From contig CAZIVO010000001.1 of NCBI GenBank assembly GCA_964542765.1, positions 15,198-79,197 on the forward strand: 64,000 nt of DNA, written 5' to 3'. Each line of letters starts with the position of its first letter. The stretch's first letter is position 1. This stretch comes from CAZIVO01 sp964542765. Its GTDB lineage: Bacteria > Planctomycetota > UBA1135 > UBA2386. The notes beneath the pieces were generated by a model that was not told where the DNA came from, made no database searches, and worked only from the letters and a program-made list of their open reading frames with translations. The position numbers and the translations under genes are program-made. This document shows positions 42,552-52,609 of the stretch, one piece after another.

Positions 42552-44249
42552 CTATCGGCCCATTGCTTCCTTGCAGGCGGCGAGGAACTTGGTGCTGTCG
42601 ATCCGAAAGCAGTAGAAGGCCTTGTGAGGGAGGCCGGGGAGGGTTCCTACCCCGGACAGGGAATTCAGGTCGAACAGCAAGCCTGTGCCCACGGACAGGG
42701 CGGGCTCTCCCCCGAGACGGTTCGTCAGCGTCGGTCCTTGGGAGGTCAATATGCGAATGTCGGTGGCCCAGAGCCCCTTGTCTTGTCCCGGCAGGATCGA
42801 GGGCAACTTTTCGATCAAGCGACCGAGGTGATGAGGGTCGGACAGGGCTTGACGGCTTGCTTCGAGTGTCCATGCAGCGCTGATCACGAGTGTCCTCTTG
42901 CCCCAGGTGAGGTAGGCGGCGCTGGCATCTTTTGCCCAGACGGTGTCTGACCGATCCTGGCGCAGGAGGGGTGCGAGGGAGCATGCGGTTTGCTGGTCGG
43001 TGATCAGCAAGCCGGCAGTGTTTTGCACCTTGTCCAGCTCGGGCCATGGTTTGCGCAGGTCATCTGCGGTCACCGAGAGTTCCGGCCATAAAGCGCGCTG
43101 ATCATTCCAGCCAGGGTTGGCGGTGCCCTCCAGCAGCGGTGCGAGAGATCTCTCTGTGGTGATGAACAGAGCGAGTGCGGCCAGAGTTCCGAGTGCGGCA
43201 CCTCGGTGGATGGTCATCAAGCCGGCGAGTCCGGCGGCGGTCACCGGCAGGATCAGGCAGGCCAGATAGATCGAATGGCGGTGGCCGCCATAGGGGTAGA
43301 GGCCCAGCAGCGACAGGAAGATGGCGCTGATGAGGACAGCGATGCAGGTTGCGGCGAAGGGGCGCAATGGCCTCTTCCAAAGAGCCGTGGCGAAGGCGGC
43401 CAGACCGGTGAGCATCGCCGTTGCGACCCAGTTCGGGCCGGCCAGATATCCGCTGATACCCAGTGTCGCGGTCCAGACTTCGGACAGGCCGCCGAGAAAG
43501 TAGGGCTTGAGCCAGGTGTTCACGGCCTGGGCCTGAAGGTCTCCGCCCATCAGGTTGGGGAGGATATGCGTGAAGAACAGCAGCGCGACGATGACGACGA
43601 GGGGAATGTGTGCAAGAACGAGGACGCGCAATTGTCCTGGTGACCACCAGCGTGCGATCAGGCCGACCACCAGGGCCAGACCGACACCGCCGATGACCTG
43701 AAAGCTGCTGTAGTGCACCAGGGCTGCCAGCATCATGGCTACAGAGTAGTACCAGGCGTGGCGAGGTCGCCAGGTGGAGAGATGCCGGAACAAGAAGATC
43801 AGCGCCGTGATCAGCAGGGCGAGGTGGACCATGTAGGGGCGCGCCACCTGCGAGAGCATGATGGCCCCTGGTGATAGCGCCAGCATGAGTGCTGCGAGGA
43901 CCCCGGCGAAGGGGCCGGCCAGTCGTCGCGTCAAGACGAACAAGAGATAGATCGACAGACAACCTGCGATGAGCGCGGGGATGCGCAGCACGATGTAGTC
44001 GTCGGAGAACGCCGTGAGGGCTCGCAGGAACCAGTAGAAGAGTGGAGGGTGAGCGTTGCCGCCGATCGAACTCAGGGAGGCATCCCAGGAACTGTGGGCA
44101 ACGGTGTAGTAGATGCCTTCATCACCATTGATCCAGAAGGCGGAAACCCCGCCGACGCGCAGCGCGAAACCCAGCGCTACGGCCAGTGCCGCGAGGACCC
44201 AGGCGTGGCGGTGCCACCCGGGAGAGTCGCCGTCCGAGATGGCGGTCAT
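42552..44249 (-). CDS. Glycosyltransferase family 39-like membrane protein
   Basis: A 565-residue polytopic protein. The N-terminal extracytoplasmic loop carries the acidic motif NGDEGIYYTVAHSSWD and the following GNAHPPLFYWFLRALT, typical of GT-C/PMT-type transferases that use lipid-linked sugars. About ten hydrophobic helices occupy residues 20-385. The last 180 residues form a soluble domain facing outside. Its ATG overlaps the stop of the GT2-methyltransferase gene, so the two are co-translated and probably build the same surface glycan. Acceptor unknown. Confidence 0.85.
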   Translation of the reverse strand: MTAISDGDSPGWHRHAWVLAALAVALGFALRVGGVSAFWINGDEGIYYTVAHSSWDASLSSIGGNAHPPLFYWFLRALTAFSDDYIVLRIPALIAGCLSIYLLFVLTRRLAGPFAGVLAALMLALSPGAIMLSQVARPYMVHLALLITALIFLFRHLSTWRPRHAWYYSVAMMLAALVHYSSFQVIGGVGLALVVGLIARWWSPGQLRVLVLAHIPLVVIVALLFFTHILPNLMGGDLQAQAVNTWLKPYFLGGLSEVWTATLGISGYLAGPNWVATAMLTGLAAFATALWKRPLRPFAATCIAVLISAIFLSLLGLYPYGGHRHSIYLACLILPVTAAGLAGLMTIHRGAALGTLAALALFITTERSLAPLLEGTANPGWNDQRALWPELSVTADDLRKPWPELDKVQNTAGLLITDQQTACSLAPLLRQDRSDTVWAKDASAAYLTWGKRTLVISAAWTLEASRQALSDPHHLGRLIEKLPSILPGQDKGLWATDIRILTSQGPTLTNRLGGEPALSVGTGLLFDLNSLSGVGTLPGLPHKAFYCFRIDSTKFLAACKEAMGR

Positions 44250-45781
44250 GATTGTGCGTTCCCGAAGCGACCGGGGAGGTCTTGCGCACTGTCCAGGCGC
44301 GTTGCTTCCACCAGAAACTGAAAGGAGAACATCGAGGGCCAGATCCAGGCGAGGCCACCGGCAATTCGATCGAGCCAGCGCAGCACGAAACTGTCGCCGA
44401 TGGTGTCGCGGATGGGCGGGCCGAAGCCGCGGATATGATCGATTCGAAACCCTTGGGATTCGAGTGCTCGGCAGAAGGAGCGGATCGTGAACAGCCTGCA
44501 ATGGGTGACGTCGAGGATGCCTCGCTTGCCGTAGTTGAATTGTCCGAGCGCCAGGGAGAGGCGAATGGGTAAGTAGGCGATATTCGCGGTGCTCGCCACC
44601 AGGGTGCCACCGGGAGATAGTCCACGATGGATCTCGGCTATCCCATGCTCGGGGCGCTGGAGATGTTCGATCACATCCAGTGCTAAAAGCGTGTCGGCAG
44701 GGCCTTCCAAGGACTCGTGGATGATCGATCCGAAATCCTGATCGAGGTCGGCCTCGATGTAATCGAAGGGGAGTTCGTGATCGGGACGGCGGTGGTCGAT
44801 CGCCACCACCGAAGATCCTGCTTCGTGTAGAGATTGACTCACGCCGGCGCTGCCCGCACCGACATCGGCGACCTTCCCTTTCCCGTGCCCGTGCCGCCGG
44901 ATGATGTGCTGGTGGAGAGATCCGGGTGCCGACTTGAACGAGTAGCTGGGCTTGGCCTCCTCGAGGTCGAACTTGGGATGGTAGACAAGATGCAGGCGGT
45001 TGGCGAGAGCGCGCAACACCGTGCGCAGATTCTGCAGCGCGTAGATCAGGCCTCGGCGGCGATCGTCAGGCCCCGGGCTGGCCGGCACCGGCACCTCCTC
45101 GATGCGGTGCTGGACGATGAGGTGCTGGATGACGAGTTCCGTTTCCATGACCGATCGGTCGCTGTTGAATTCGAATGGCAGCGCTGCCAGGGTGGCCGCT
45201 CGATACGCGCGATAGCCCGAATGAGGATCGCCCAACGAACATTTCAGGAGTTTGTTCTGCAGGCTTGTGGCGGCGCGCAGATTCCAGCGGTGAGGATTGG
45301 GGATCGTGTCGGCGTGATCGGGAAATCTCGATGCGATCACCAGGGCGACATCGGGTTCTCTCATGGGCGCGAGCAGTCGAGCCAGATACTCCGGAGCATG
45401 GCCGGCCGCCGCATTCAGGGTCACGAGGATCTCGCAATCCGATTGGATTGCGTGGCGCATCGCGAGTTTGAGGCGCCGCCCTTCGCCACCACCGAAACGA
45501 GTGGACAAGATGGTCAGCGCAGGAAAATCAGCACGGAGGCAGTCGAGTTCTCCGGGATCGAGGCCGTCCTTGTCGGGGATGGCGAGGATATTGCCAAGAA
45601 GGTTGTCGGGGAAGCGTTGCAACACGGAACTCAGGAGTTCCCGACTCGACCATCCCGTGATCACCAGTGCCAACCGGTGCTCCTTGACGATCTCTTGCGC
45701 TGCCTCCAACTCCGCTGCCGTTGGCGGCGTATGTGAGTATGGCGGTGAATCAGCGGCGCTGGGTGTGAGCGTTTGCAACAT
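44246..45781 (-). CDS. Fusion of GT2-type glycosyltransferase and SAM methyltransferase
   Basis: A 511-residue two-domain protein. Residues about 35-240 resemble a family 2 glycosyltransferase: VITGWSSRELLSSVLQRFPDNLLGNILAIPDKDG, the acceptor-loop-like DPHSGYRAYR at the position of SGFRa in dolichyl-phosphate-sugar synthases, and the later FNSDRSVMETELVIQ. The usual DxD motif is not obvious, so activity is uncertain. Residues about 280-480 are a class I methyltransferase with SAM site VADVGAGSAGVSQSL and DVIEHLQRPEHGIAEIHRGLSPGG. A probable role is sugar-lipid transfer plus methylation in glycan synthesis, coupled to the GT39-like gene. Confidence 0.82.
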   Translation of the reverse strand: MLQTLTPSAADSPPYSHTPPTAAELEAAQEIVKEHRLALVITGWSSRELLSSVLQRFPDNLLGNILAIPDKDGLDPGELDCLRADFPALTILSTRFGGGEGRRLKLAMRHAIQSDCEILVTLNAAAGHAPEYLARLLAPMREPDVALVIASRFPDHADTIPNPHRWNLRAATSLQNKLLKCSLGDPHSGYRAYRAATLAALPFEFNSDRSVMETELVIQHLIVQHRIEEVPVPASPGPDDRRRGLIYALQNLRTVLRALANRLHLVYHPKFDLEEAKPSYSFKSAPGSLHQHIIRRHGHGKGKVADVGAGSAGVSQSLHEAGSSVVAIDHRRPDHELPFDYIEADLDQDFGSIIHESLEGPADTLLALDVIEHLQRPEHGIAEIHRGLSPGGTLVASTANIAYLPIRLSLALGQFNYGKRGILDVTHCRLFTIRSFCRALESQGFRIDHIRGFGPPIRDTIGDSFVLRWLDRIAGGLAWIWPSMFSFQFLVEATRLDSAQDLPGRFGNAQS

Positions 45782-46039
45782 GGCGCAGCGCTGCCGAGTA
45801 TAGGCTCCGCCGGAAAGGAGTGGGTATGGATTGAGCAAAGATCCAGATCCGATGTGTACTCGTCGGATGGGGTTTTTCCCTGGGATCATCGATGAGGTTG
45901 TGGTCGCAGGCGAGGACTCTCTGTTTCGCAGAGGCCGAAGGGTGGGGTTCTGTGACGCGGTTTTGATTTTGGTGCTGAAACTTGCCCACTCCGTTGCCTG
46001 CCTCTTGTCACCGTGAGTGCGGTGATCTGGAGGTGATGG

Positions 46040-46645
46040 ATGGGTGAGGTGATCGATGTCGAGGAGGAGTGCCGAAAGGGCCTCGAGCAGGCTTTGCACT
46101 TTCTTGCGCGCTGGGCGGATACGCGAACTCGCAATGCCTGTGAGGACATTGCTCAGGAGGCCGTCATCGAGGCTTGGTCTCGTCGAGAAAGCCTCCGCCG
46201 CCCGGATCGGTTCGGGTCCGTTGTGCGCACGATTGCGCGGCGTCGGAGATGGCGCGTATTGCAAGACAGTCTCGACAGGAGGGTGGAGAGTCATGATGCC
46301 GAGGCAGTCCTGGAAAGCATTCCGGCCGCGTCGATCACCCGGCAGGAATCCATCGAGATCTGCGGCCATCGACAGCCAACGGAATGGTTGCTCGCGGAAT
46401 TGGATGGCGCGATCGGGGAGTTGCCCGGGCTGAGTCAGAGCCTCGTACGCAGTTACTACGAGGGCTTCAGTTGCGTTGAACTCGCCGAGCGATACTCGCT
46501 ACCTCAGACGTCCGTGAAGGTTCGCATTCATCGGATTCGCAAGAGATTACATGAGAAGGTAACGGCGAGGGTGAGGCGATCGACCGCCTCGTCGGTCGCA
46601 GAGTCCGAAGAGAAAAGGAGACGGAGATGCATGCAGGAATCGTGA
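46040..46645 (+). CDS. RNA polymerase sigma factor, ECF family
   Basis: A 201-residue ECF sigma factor. Region 2 is seen in ARWADTRTRNACEDIAQEAVIEAWSRRESLRRPDRFGSVVRTIARRR, where the DIAQE...W pattern is characteristic. Region 4 is in ELPGLSQSLVRSYYEGFSCVELAERYSLPQTSVKVRIHRIRKRLHEKV, a helix-turn-helix recognising the -35 element. GGAGG lies 6 bases before the ATG. Its end overlaps the start of the TPR gene by 19 bases, so the exported TPR protein may belong to its signalling. No anti-sigma factor is adjacent. Confidence 0.92.
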   Translation: MGEVIDVEEECRKGLEQALHFLARWADTRTRNACEDIAQEAVIEAWSRRESLRRPDRFGSVVRTIARRRRWRVLQDSLDRRVESHDAEAVLESIPAASITRQESIEICGHRQPTEWLLAELDGAIGELPGLSQSLVRSYYEGFSCVELAERYSLPQTSVKVRIHRIRKRLHEKVTARVRRSTASSVAESEEKRRRRCMQES

Positions 46646-47535
46646 TGATGATGGGGCTCTCGTTCTGGCTTGGCACGGTCGCCTTGCCGGCTCAGGATGC
46701 TGGGGCTGAGCAGGGTAAAGAGTCGGAGGATAACGTTGGTCAGAGCCCGGAAGAGAGACCCTTGCCGCCGACCCTGGAAGATCTTCGTCGCGCCGTGGAC
46801 ATCGAGATCTTGGCCATGGAGATGATGGGGGAAGAGCGGAAGGCTTTGCTTGAGGAAGCGGCTCAGGCTTATCGCGAGATTGCGATCCGCCATGCCTCGG
46901 ACAGGCCGGGGTCAGCCCGGGCCTGGTTTGGCGCGGGAGAAGCATGGCGCCGGCGTGGTGATCTCGACTCGGCAGAAGAGAGCTACAAGAAATCTGCTTC
47001 CATCGGTTCGTTGAGTGTTAGGGAGAGGAGCCTGTTCGAGGTGGCTCAACTTCAACGGAGGAGCAAGAGGTACGAGGCCGCGATCAAGACCTATGGCGAA
47101 GTCGTTCGCATGAAGTCGGGAACATCAAGGCAACACGAAGCGCGCTTGTGGTCCGGCCGGTGTCTCGAGGCTCAGGGCAAGCAGCGTGAAGCAGTGGTGG
47201 TTTATCGAACTGCGGTAGATGTCGCAGGGCGACCCCTGTGGATGATCGCGGCGGGTAATCGGTTGGCTAATCTGCTTGTCAAGGCGGGCGATCTGGAGGG
47301 TGCGTTAGAAGCTATAGAAGGGGTGGAGCGGAGTCTTTCGGAAGGGATCTCCTCCTCGGCATCGCGTTTGCGCAGGGCCTTCGAGAAGATGTCAGCCCGG
47401 CGGGCTCTCCAGCGAGCTTTCGACAGGAAGAACGCTGCGCATCGCGATGCGCAACGATGGGAGAGGGATGCGGTACGCCGAGACGGTGCCGAGACAGACT
47501 GTCGGAAGAATGTCTACCTGATGCCGATCCCGTAG
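46627..47535 (+). CDS. Exported TPR protein
   Basis: A 302-residue exported protein with a signal peptide in about residues 1-22. TPR repeats cover about residues 75-240: AAQAYREIAIRHASDRPGSARAWFGAGEAWRRRGDLDSAEESYKK and ALLEE-type helices. A further repeat reads FEVAQLQRRSKRYEAAIKTYGEVV and continues with LWSGRCLEAQGKQREAVVVY. It probably mediates protein contacts in the periplasm. The ATG overlaps the ECF sigma coding end by 19 bases, showing translational coupling. The stop overlaps the convergent ugd gene by 22 bases. Confidence 0.8.
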   Translation: MHAGIVMMMGLSFWLGTVALPAQDAGAEQGKESEDNVGQSPEERPLPPTLEDLRRAVDIEILAMEMMGEERKALLEEAAQAYREIAIRHASDRPGSARAWFGAGEAWRRRGDLDSAEESYKKSASIGSLSVRERSLFEVAQLQRRSKRYEAAIKTYGEVVRMKSGTSRQHEARLWSGRCLEAQGKQREAVVVYRTAVDVAGRPLWMIAAGNRLANLLVKAGDLEGALEAIEGVERSLSEGISSSASRLRRAFEKMSARRALQRAFDRKNAAHRDAQRWERDAVRRDGAETDCRKNVYLMPIP

Positions 47536-48818
47536 TAAGCGAAGCCGGCATCGCGCATGCGTTGTGGAGGGAAGATGTTCCGTCCATCGAAGATGACGGG
47601 CTGCTTGAGCGTGTCCCGGACCTCTTCGATATCGATGTGACGGAACTCATTCCACTCGGTTACCAGCACAAGGGCATCTGCGTCACGCAAGGCTTCGAAG
47701 GAAGATTCTGCGTAACGAATGCGGTCGCCGAGGTGGTTCTTCTTGGCCTCTTCGGTTGCTTCCGGGTCGAAGGCGGTGATGGTAGCGCCAGCCTCGAGAA
47801 GACTGTTGATCAGGACCACGCTGGGAGCCTCGCGCATGTCATCGGTCTGAGGCTTGAAAGCGAGCCCCCAGATGGCGAAGTGCTTTCCGGACAACTCACC
47901 TCCAAAGTGCTTTTGGATCTTCTGGAACAGGACCTCTTTTTGCGCGTGATTGACCTCCTCGACGGCTTTCACAATGAGGGGTTCGTGCCCGTGTTCGATG
48001 GCTGTGTGCATCAGTGCCCGCACATCTTTAGGGAAGCAGGATCCTCCGTAGCCCACCCCGGCGAACAGGAATGGAAACCCGATGCGTGAGTCTGTTGCGA
48101 TGCCCTTGCGAACCTCGTTCACATCGGCACCGATAGCCTCGCAGATTTGCGCCATTTCGTTCATGAAGGAGATCCGCGTGGCGAGCATGGCGTTGGCTGC
48201 GTATTTCGTCATTTCCGCCGATGCCGTGTCCATGGTCAGGATCGGCTTTCCGGTCCGAACGAATGGCGAGTAAAGCTCTTGCATGATCAAGGCCGCTCGC
48301 TCGCTATCGGTTCCGATCACAACGCGATCGGGCTTGAGGAAGTCTTCGATCGCCGCCCCTTCTTTCAAGAATTCGGGATTGCTGACAACGTCGAATCTTT
48401 CGTCCGTGTGCCGCTCGATTTCCGTGCGCACCTTCTGCGCCGTGCCGACAGGAACCGTGCTCTTGTTGACGATGACCTTGTAGCCATTCATGTTCTCACC
48501 GATGGACTTGGCCACGGCGATGACGTGCTTGAGATCGGCGCCGCCGTCTTCACCTGGAGGTGTGCCGACAGCGATGAAGCAGACCTTGGCGCCTTGTATG
48601 GCATCCTTGATATCGGATGTGAAGGTGAGGCGGCCTTCTTCGGTGTTGCGTCCGATGAGTTCTTCGAGGCCCGGCTCGTAGATCGGCACTTCGCCGTCTT
48701 GCAGCCTTCGGATCTTGTCTTCATCGACATCGACGCAGATCACCTGATTGCCTGTCTCGGCAAAGCAGGTTCCTACGACGAGTCCTACATATCCAGTGCC
48801 AATGATGGCGATCTTCAT
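47514..48818 (-). CDS. ugd: UDP-glucose 6-dehydrogenase
   Basis: A 434-residue enzyme of the UDP-glucose/GDP-mannose dehydrogenase family. The N-terminal NAD site is IAIIGTGYVGLVVGTCFAETGNQVICVD; the middle domain has NPEFLKEGAAIEDFLKPDRVVIG. The catalytic cysteine sits in GVGYGGSCFPKDVRAL, and the C-terminal UDP-binding domain includes WGLAFKPQTDDMREAPS. It oxidises UDP-glucose to UDP-glucuronate, a precursor for acidic surface polysaccharides. The start ATG at 48816-48818 gives the normal family N-terminus. Confidence 0.96.
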   Translation of the reverse strand: MKIAIIGTGYVGLVVGTCFAETGNQVICVDVDEDKIRRLQDGEVPIYEPGLEELIGRNTEEGRLTFTSDIKDAIQGAKVCFIAVGTPPGEDGGADLKHVIAVAKSIGENMNGYKVIVNKSTVPVGTAQKVRTEIERHTDERFDVVSNPEFLKEGAAIEDFLKPDRVVIGTDSERAALIMQELYSPFVRTGKPILTMDTASAEMTKYAANAMLATRISFMNEMAQICEAIGADVNEVRKGIATDSRIGFPFLFAGVGYGGSCFPKDVRALMHTAIEHGHEPLIVKAVEEVNHAQKEVLFQKIQKHFGGELSGKHFAIWGLAFKPQTDDMREAPSVVLINSLLEAGATITAFDPEATEEAKKNHLGDRIRYAESSFEALRDADALVLVTEWNEFRHIDIEEVRDTLKQPVIFDGRNIFPPQRMRDAGFAYYGIGIR

Positions 48819-49086
48819 GAGGAGGTCTCCTGACTGAAGTTATCGGATCGAGGAGGGCAGGATCTCAGGCGTTATCGGAAAAATCGGGCAGGGAGGGTAG
48901 TGGGAGGGGCTTCGCCATTCAACTTTCCACTCCCGGCGTGGCAGGAAGAGGAGTTGGCGTTGCGATCCGGCAATACTGTCGATCTGCGGCCGGGGCGGTG
49001 CTGTCGGCCCTGGTGGCGCACTCGGTTCCCCAGTCCTCCTTGCGGTTGGAGCGAGCGGGATCTAGATTGCGTCGCGCCTGGAGCGA

Positions 49087-49163
<77 letters not shown>

Positions 49164-49240
49164 TCGCTCGTTTCCAGATGGCGACCCGCCGGGTATGGCC
49201 CCGCCGATTCAGGGGGATGCTGCCGAGGGAGGTTGGTTCC

Positions 49241-52200
49241 CTAGTCCTTCTTGTTGAGATCCTTTTTGTCCTTCTTGGTCTTTTGGCTGGAGAGGTAGGC
49301 GACCAGATCGCGGATCTCCATCTTGGTGAGAATGGTGCCCATCGGTGGCATCGCCGAGATCGCGGGTGTTGTGGTTGCGATCTCGGCGCGCTTCAACTCG
49401 ATATCGTCGCCGACGGCATCAACCAGGGTGATTGCGGTCTTGGTCTCGCTGCGCAGAAGTCCGGCATGGGCGTTTCCATCTTTCATGACGGCGACGACGC
49501 TGCCGTAACCAGGAGCGATCCGCTTGGCTGGTACGACCATGGCTTCGAGGATCTGCTCGGGTGTCAGGATATCGCCGATCTTGGTGAGTTCTGGTCCCGC
49601 GCTGCCGCCGGTGCTGCCAAGCTTGTGGCAGCGCTGGCAGACGGCGGCTGCGTGTTCGACGAATAGTTTTCCGCCTTGGCGTTTGTTGCCGCCTTCGACG
49701 CAGACTCGGTAGGAACTCATCGGGTCCTCGGCATCCCGAGAATCCCAGTAGGCGGCGACCTTCCGGGCTAGCTTCGCCGATTTCCGTTCCGTTGCCGCTT
49801 CAATCACGTCCAGCTGGATTCCGGAGGGAACCTTTCCCTTGCCGAGCCTATCCATCCATCGGTCAAGGATTTGATCGGCGGCGGCATCTTTTGCTCCGGC
49901 GAGAATCTCCAGGGCTTTTTGCTGTCCCGCGAGTTGGCCTTTTTCGATCAGCCTATCCAGGAGGGGGATGGCCTTCTTCGGGTTGACCTTCGTCAGAACT
50001 TGCAGTGCTTCGTCGCGCGCGACCGGAGGGGTGTGAGTGCTCAATTCGAGAGCGATGCGCTCGAGGTGGGGGTGCCCCATCTTGTAGAGGGCCTGCAGCG
50101 TTGACTTGCGCAAGGAAGGCGGGTTTTTCTTGTCCGCGCACAGGAGCGCTAGGTGTTCGCGAGCGGAAACCACCTTCAATTCTCCAGCCGCGTAGGCCGC
50201 TGCAATTCGAACTTTTTCGGGTCCGGCGGCGAGCAGGGCTGGCAGGAGTGGGGCGAGTGCTGCTGCAGCCATCGCCCGGTTGCCTGCGGCCCGCGGCCGC
50301 CAGTCGCCGTAGACCCGGTCCCGGTGGGTGCCCTGTGCGAGATCGCCGAGTGCCTGGAGTGCCTCGGCGCGCCAGTTGGCAGCGTTCTTCTTGTCAGCGG
50401 AGAAGGCGCACAGGCTTGCGACCTGGGCCTCGCCGCCGAGGCGAAAATTGGCGCTGATAGCGCGTCGGATCACGACATCGGATGCGAGTCCTGGTCGGTC
50501 GAGGGCTGCTGCGAGTTGCGGCATCGCATCAGTGATCGGCACATCGTGGATGGCCCGCGCGGCTTCCTCGACCAGAGACGTCTCTGAATCCTTCAGGAAT
50601 TGCGCTACCTCGGATCGTTTTGTCCGGCGGAGTGCCAGCAGGATGCCCATGCGCACGGCGGCGTCCCGGTCGTTGGTTTTGGTAAGCAACTTGTTGATGT
50701 CGCCACTTCCGACCAGGCCCATCACACAGGCATGGCGCAAGAAGGGGTCTTCGTCGGCATTGTGCCGGAGGACGGTGAGCAGCCTGTCGATGGCCTTTTT
50801 GCTGGCCAGCTTGCCGAGGCTCATGGCCGCGAAGTAGCGGACGCGCGAACTGCGGTCCGAAAGCAAGTTGATCAGCTTGCCTTCGGCAGATGCGAAGCGA
50901 GTGTCCCCGAGGGTTTTCGCTGCCTGCGAGCGGATCTCATGGTGGCCATCGTCGAGAAGTTCCACGAGTACCTTCAGGGCATCGCCCGAGCCGATCTGGC
51001 CGAGTCCCCAAATCGCATGGTAGCGTGCGAGCTGGTGGTCGATCGATTTGGCGATCTTGGTGAAGGCTGCGGTGCCCTCGCCTTTCTTGGCAGCCAGCGC
51101 CCACTGGGCTTCGAGTCGCACACGCATGTCGGGATGTTTCAGGAGTTGCGAAAGTCGCGCTGTGGGCCGACCTGCCATCCCGGATGCGAGTAGAGCCTTC
51201 GTCTCCTGTACGATCGGGTTTTCGAGCGAATCCGGATCGGTCACGCGATAAAGGCGCCCCTTCCCGGTCATCTCCCAGCCCTCGGTCCAGTCGCTGATCA
51301 TGACGCTGCCATCGGGTCCGAAGTCCACGTCCGTGGCGAGGATGTTCCAGACAAAACGGGAGAAGGAGGCGAGTTCAAAACCGGCTCCTTTGGGCGTGAC
51401 CGACAGGGAGTGCACACCACTCTTCGCGCTCGATCCACGGAAGTCGCAGAGCAGGAAGTGGTTGTCGTACCGCGCAGGCAGCCCGGTGCCGGGGTAGTAG
51501 GCGAAGCCGGATGGACCCTCGGAGAGATTGGCGATCGGCGGCAGGATGTAGGCAGCCTGTCCTCGCCATCTGGGGTGCCAGAGCTTTTCGGGATTCCAGG
51601 GCCCACGATCCGCGAGGTACTGAAAACTCATTCGCCAGCCGGTATCGCCGCCCTCGGCGACATACACCAGCCGCGCCTTGTCGCCAGCATCGCTGTTGTT
51701 GTCGCCCGTGAACAGATTGCCGAGTCGGTCGAAGGCGAGTTCCTGTGGATTGCGCAGACCCGAAGCGAAGATTTCGAGCCCCTTGCCGTCCAGATCACAG
51801 CGTAGAACGGCTCCGGATTCGGTGTTGGTGAGGCGATGGCCTTCCATGGTCGTGACGTTGAGCCCGCGATCACCGATGCTGAAGTAGAGCTTGCCGTCAG
51901 GGCCCATCCGAAGGCCGTGCAGATCATGGCCGAGCAGTGCCGTGTGTACGCCGTAACCTCTGTGAAGTGACTGTCGCCGTTCGGCCTCGCCGTTTTGATC
52001 TGCATCGTGCAGCAGCCAGACATCGGGAATACAGGTGAACCAGACGCGGTCTTTGCGGGCGAGCAATCCGGCGCCGATGCCATCAGGGAAGTTGTTGAAG
52101 CCATCGGCGAAGATGGTCGCGTGGTCAGCTTTGCCATCGCCATCCCGGTCTTCGATCAGCCGCACTCGCTCGTGTTCGGTTCCATATTTGGGGAACTTGT

Positions 52201-52567
52201 CGCCGAGGTGCTTGCGATACATGGCGACCCTATCTTCGACGGAGCGGCAGGCCAACTCGTCGTCCAGCCAACCATCGCGGTAAAGGTGGCGGCGGTTATC
52301 GGTGACGCCGGCGTTGACCCTGAAGGACTCGGCGACGTAAACCCGCCCCCGTTCGTCGAAGCAAAAAGCCACCGGATTGGCGAGCATCGGCTCTGCTGCG
52401 AACAGGCTGAGCTTCAGGCCGGGAGCCACCTGGAACTTCTGCATGACTCGCGAAGGTTCTTTTGATGCTGGCAGGATGTAGGGGGTGAAGTCATCTTGCG
52501 CGGCGAGGGTGGTCAGACAGATGGTGGCGAGTGCGGTTGCGTGGATTTGTTTGAGTCCGGACATCAT
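49241..52567 (-). CDS. PVC-type membrane-associated dehydrogenase/cytochrome with HEAT repeats
   Basis: A 1,108-residue exported protein. After a signal peptide (residues 1-23) it has the Pirellula/Verrucomicrobium-type N-terminal domain (FVSLFAAEPMLANPVAFCFDERGRVYVAESFRVN-like opening, then a six-bladed propeller with NPQELAFDRLGNLFTGDNNSD and FAYYPGTGLPARYDNHFLLCDFRG). HEAT-like helical repeats occupy about 470-870. A single c-type heme site CQRCH lies near 975 in the C-terminal domain. These proteins are largely confined to Planctomycetes and Verrucomicrobia and are thought to oxidise sugars or alcohols outside the cytoplasm; the substrate here is unknown. It is divergent from the hydrolase. 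Confidence 0.92.
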   Translation of the reverse strand: MMSGLKQIHATALATICLTTLAAQDDFTPYILPASKEPSRVMQKFQVAPGLKLSLFAAEPMLANPVAFCFDERGRVYVAESFRVNAGVTDNRRHLYRDGWLDDELACRSVEDRVAMYRKHLGDKFPKYGTEHERVRLIEDRDGDGKADHATIFADGFNNFPDGIGAGLLARKDRVWFTCIPDVWLLHDADQNGEAERRQSLHRGYGVHTALLGHDLHGLRMGPDGKLYFSIGDRGLNVTTMEGHRLTNTESGAVLRCDLDGKGLEIFASGLRNPQELAFDRLGNLFTGDNNSDAGDKARLVYVAEGGDTGWRMSFQYLADRGPWNPEKLWHPRWRGQAAYILPPIANLSEGPSGFAYYPGTGLPARYDNHFLLCDFRGSSAKSGVHSLSVTPKGAGFELASFSRFVWNILATDVDFGPDGSVMISDWTEGWEMTGKGRLYRVTDPDSLENPIVQETKALLASGMAGRPTARLSQLLKHPDMRVRLEAQWALAAKKGEGTAAFTKIAKSIDHQLARYHAIWGLGQIGSGDALKVLVELLDDGHHEIRSQAAKTLGDTRFASAEGKLINLLSDRSSRVRYFAAMSLGKLASKKAIDRLLTVLRHNADEDPFLRHACVMGLVGSGDINKLLTKTNDRDAAVRMGILLALRRTKRSEVAQFLKDSETSLVEEAARAIHDVPITDAMPQLAAALDRPGLASDVVIRRAISANFRLGGEAQVASLCAFSADKKNAANWRAEALQALGDLAQGTHRDRVYGDWRPRAAGNRAMAAAALAPLLPALLAAGPEKVRIAAAYAAGELKVVSAREHLALLCADKKNPPSLRKSTLQALYKMGHPHLERIALELSTHTPPVARDEALQVLTKVNPKKAIPLLDRLIEKGQLAGQQKALEILAGAKDAAADQILDRWMDRLGKGKVPSGIQLDVIEAATERKSAKLARKVAAYWDSRDAEDPMSSYRVCVEGGNKRQGGKLFVEHAAAVCQRCHKLGSTGGSAGPELTKIGDILTPEQILEAMVVPAKRIAPGYGSVVAVMKDGNAHAGLLRSETKTAITLVDAVGDDIELKRAEIATTTPAISAMPPMGTILTKMEIRDLVAYLSSQKTKKDKKDLNKKD

Positions 52568-52609
52568 CGGTAATGTAGCTCCGAGAACGCGATTGCGTAT
52601 CCTTCAGGC

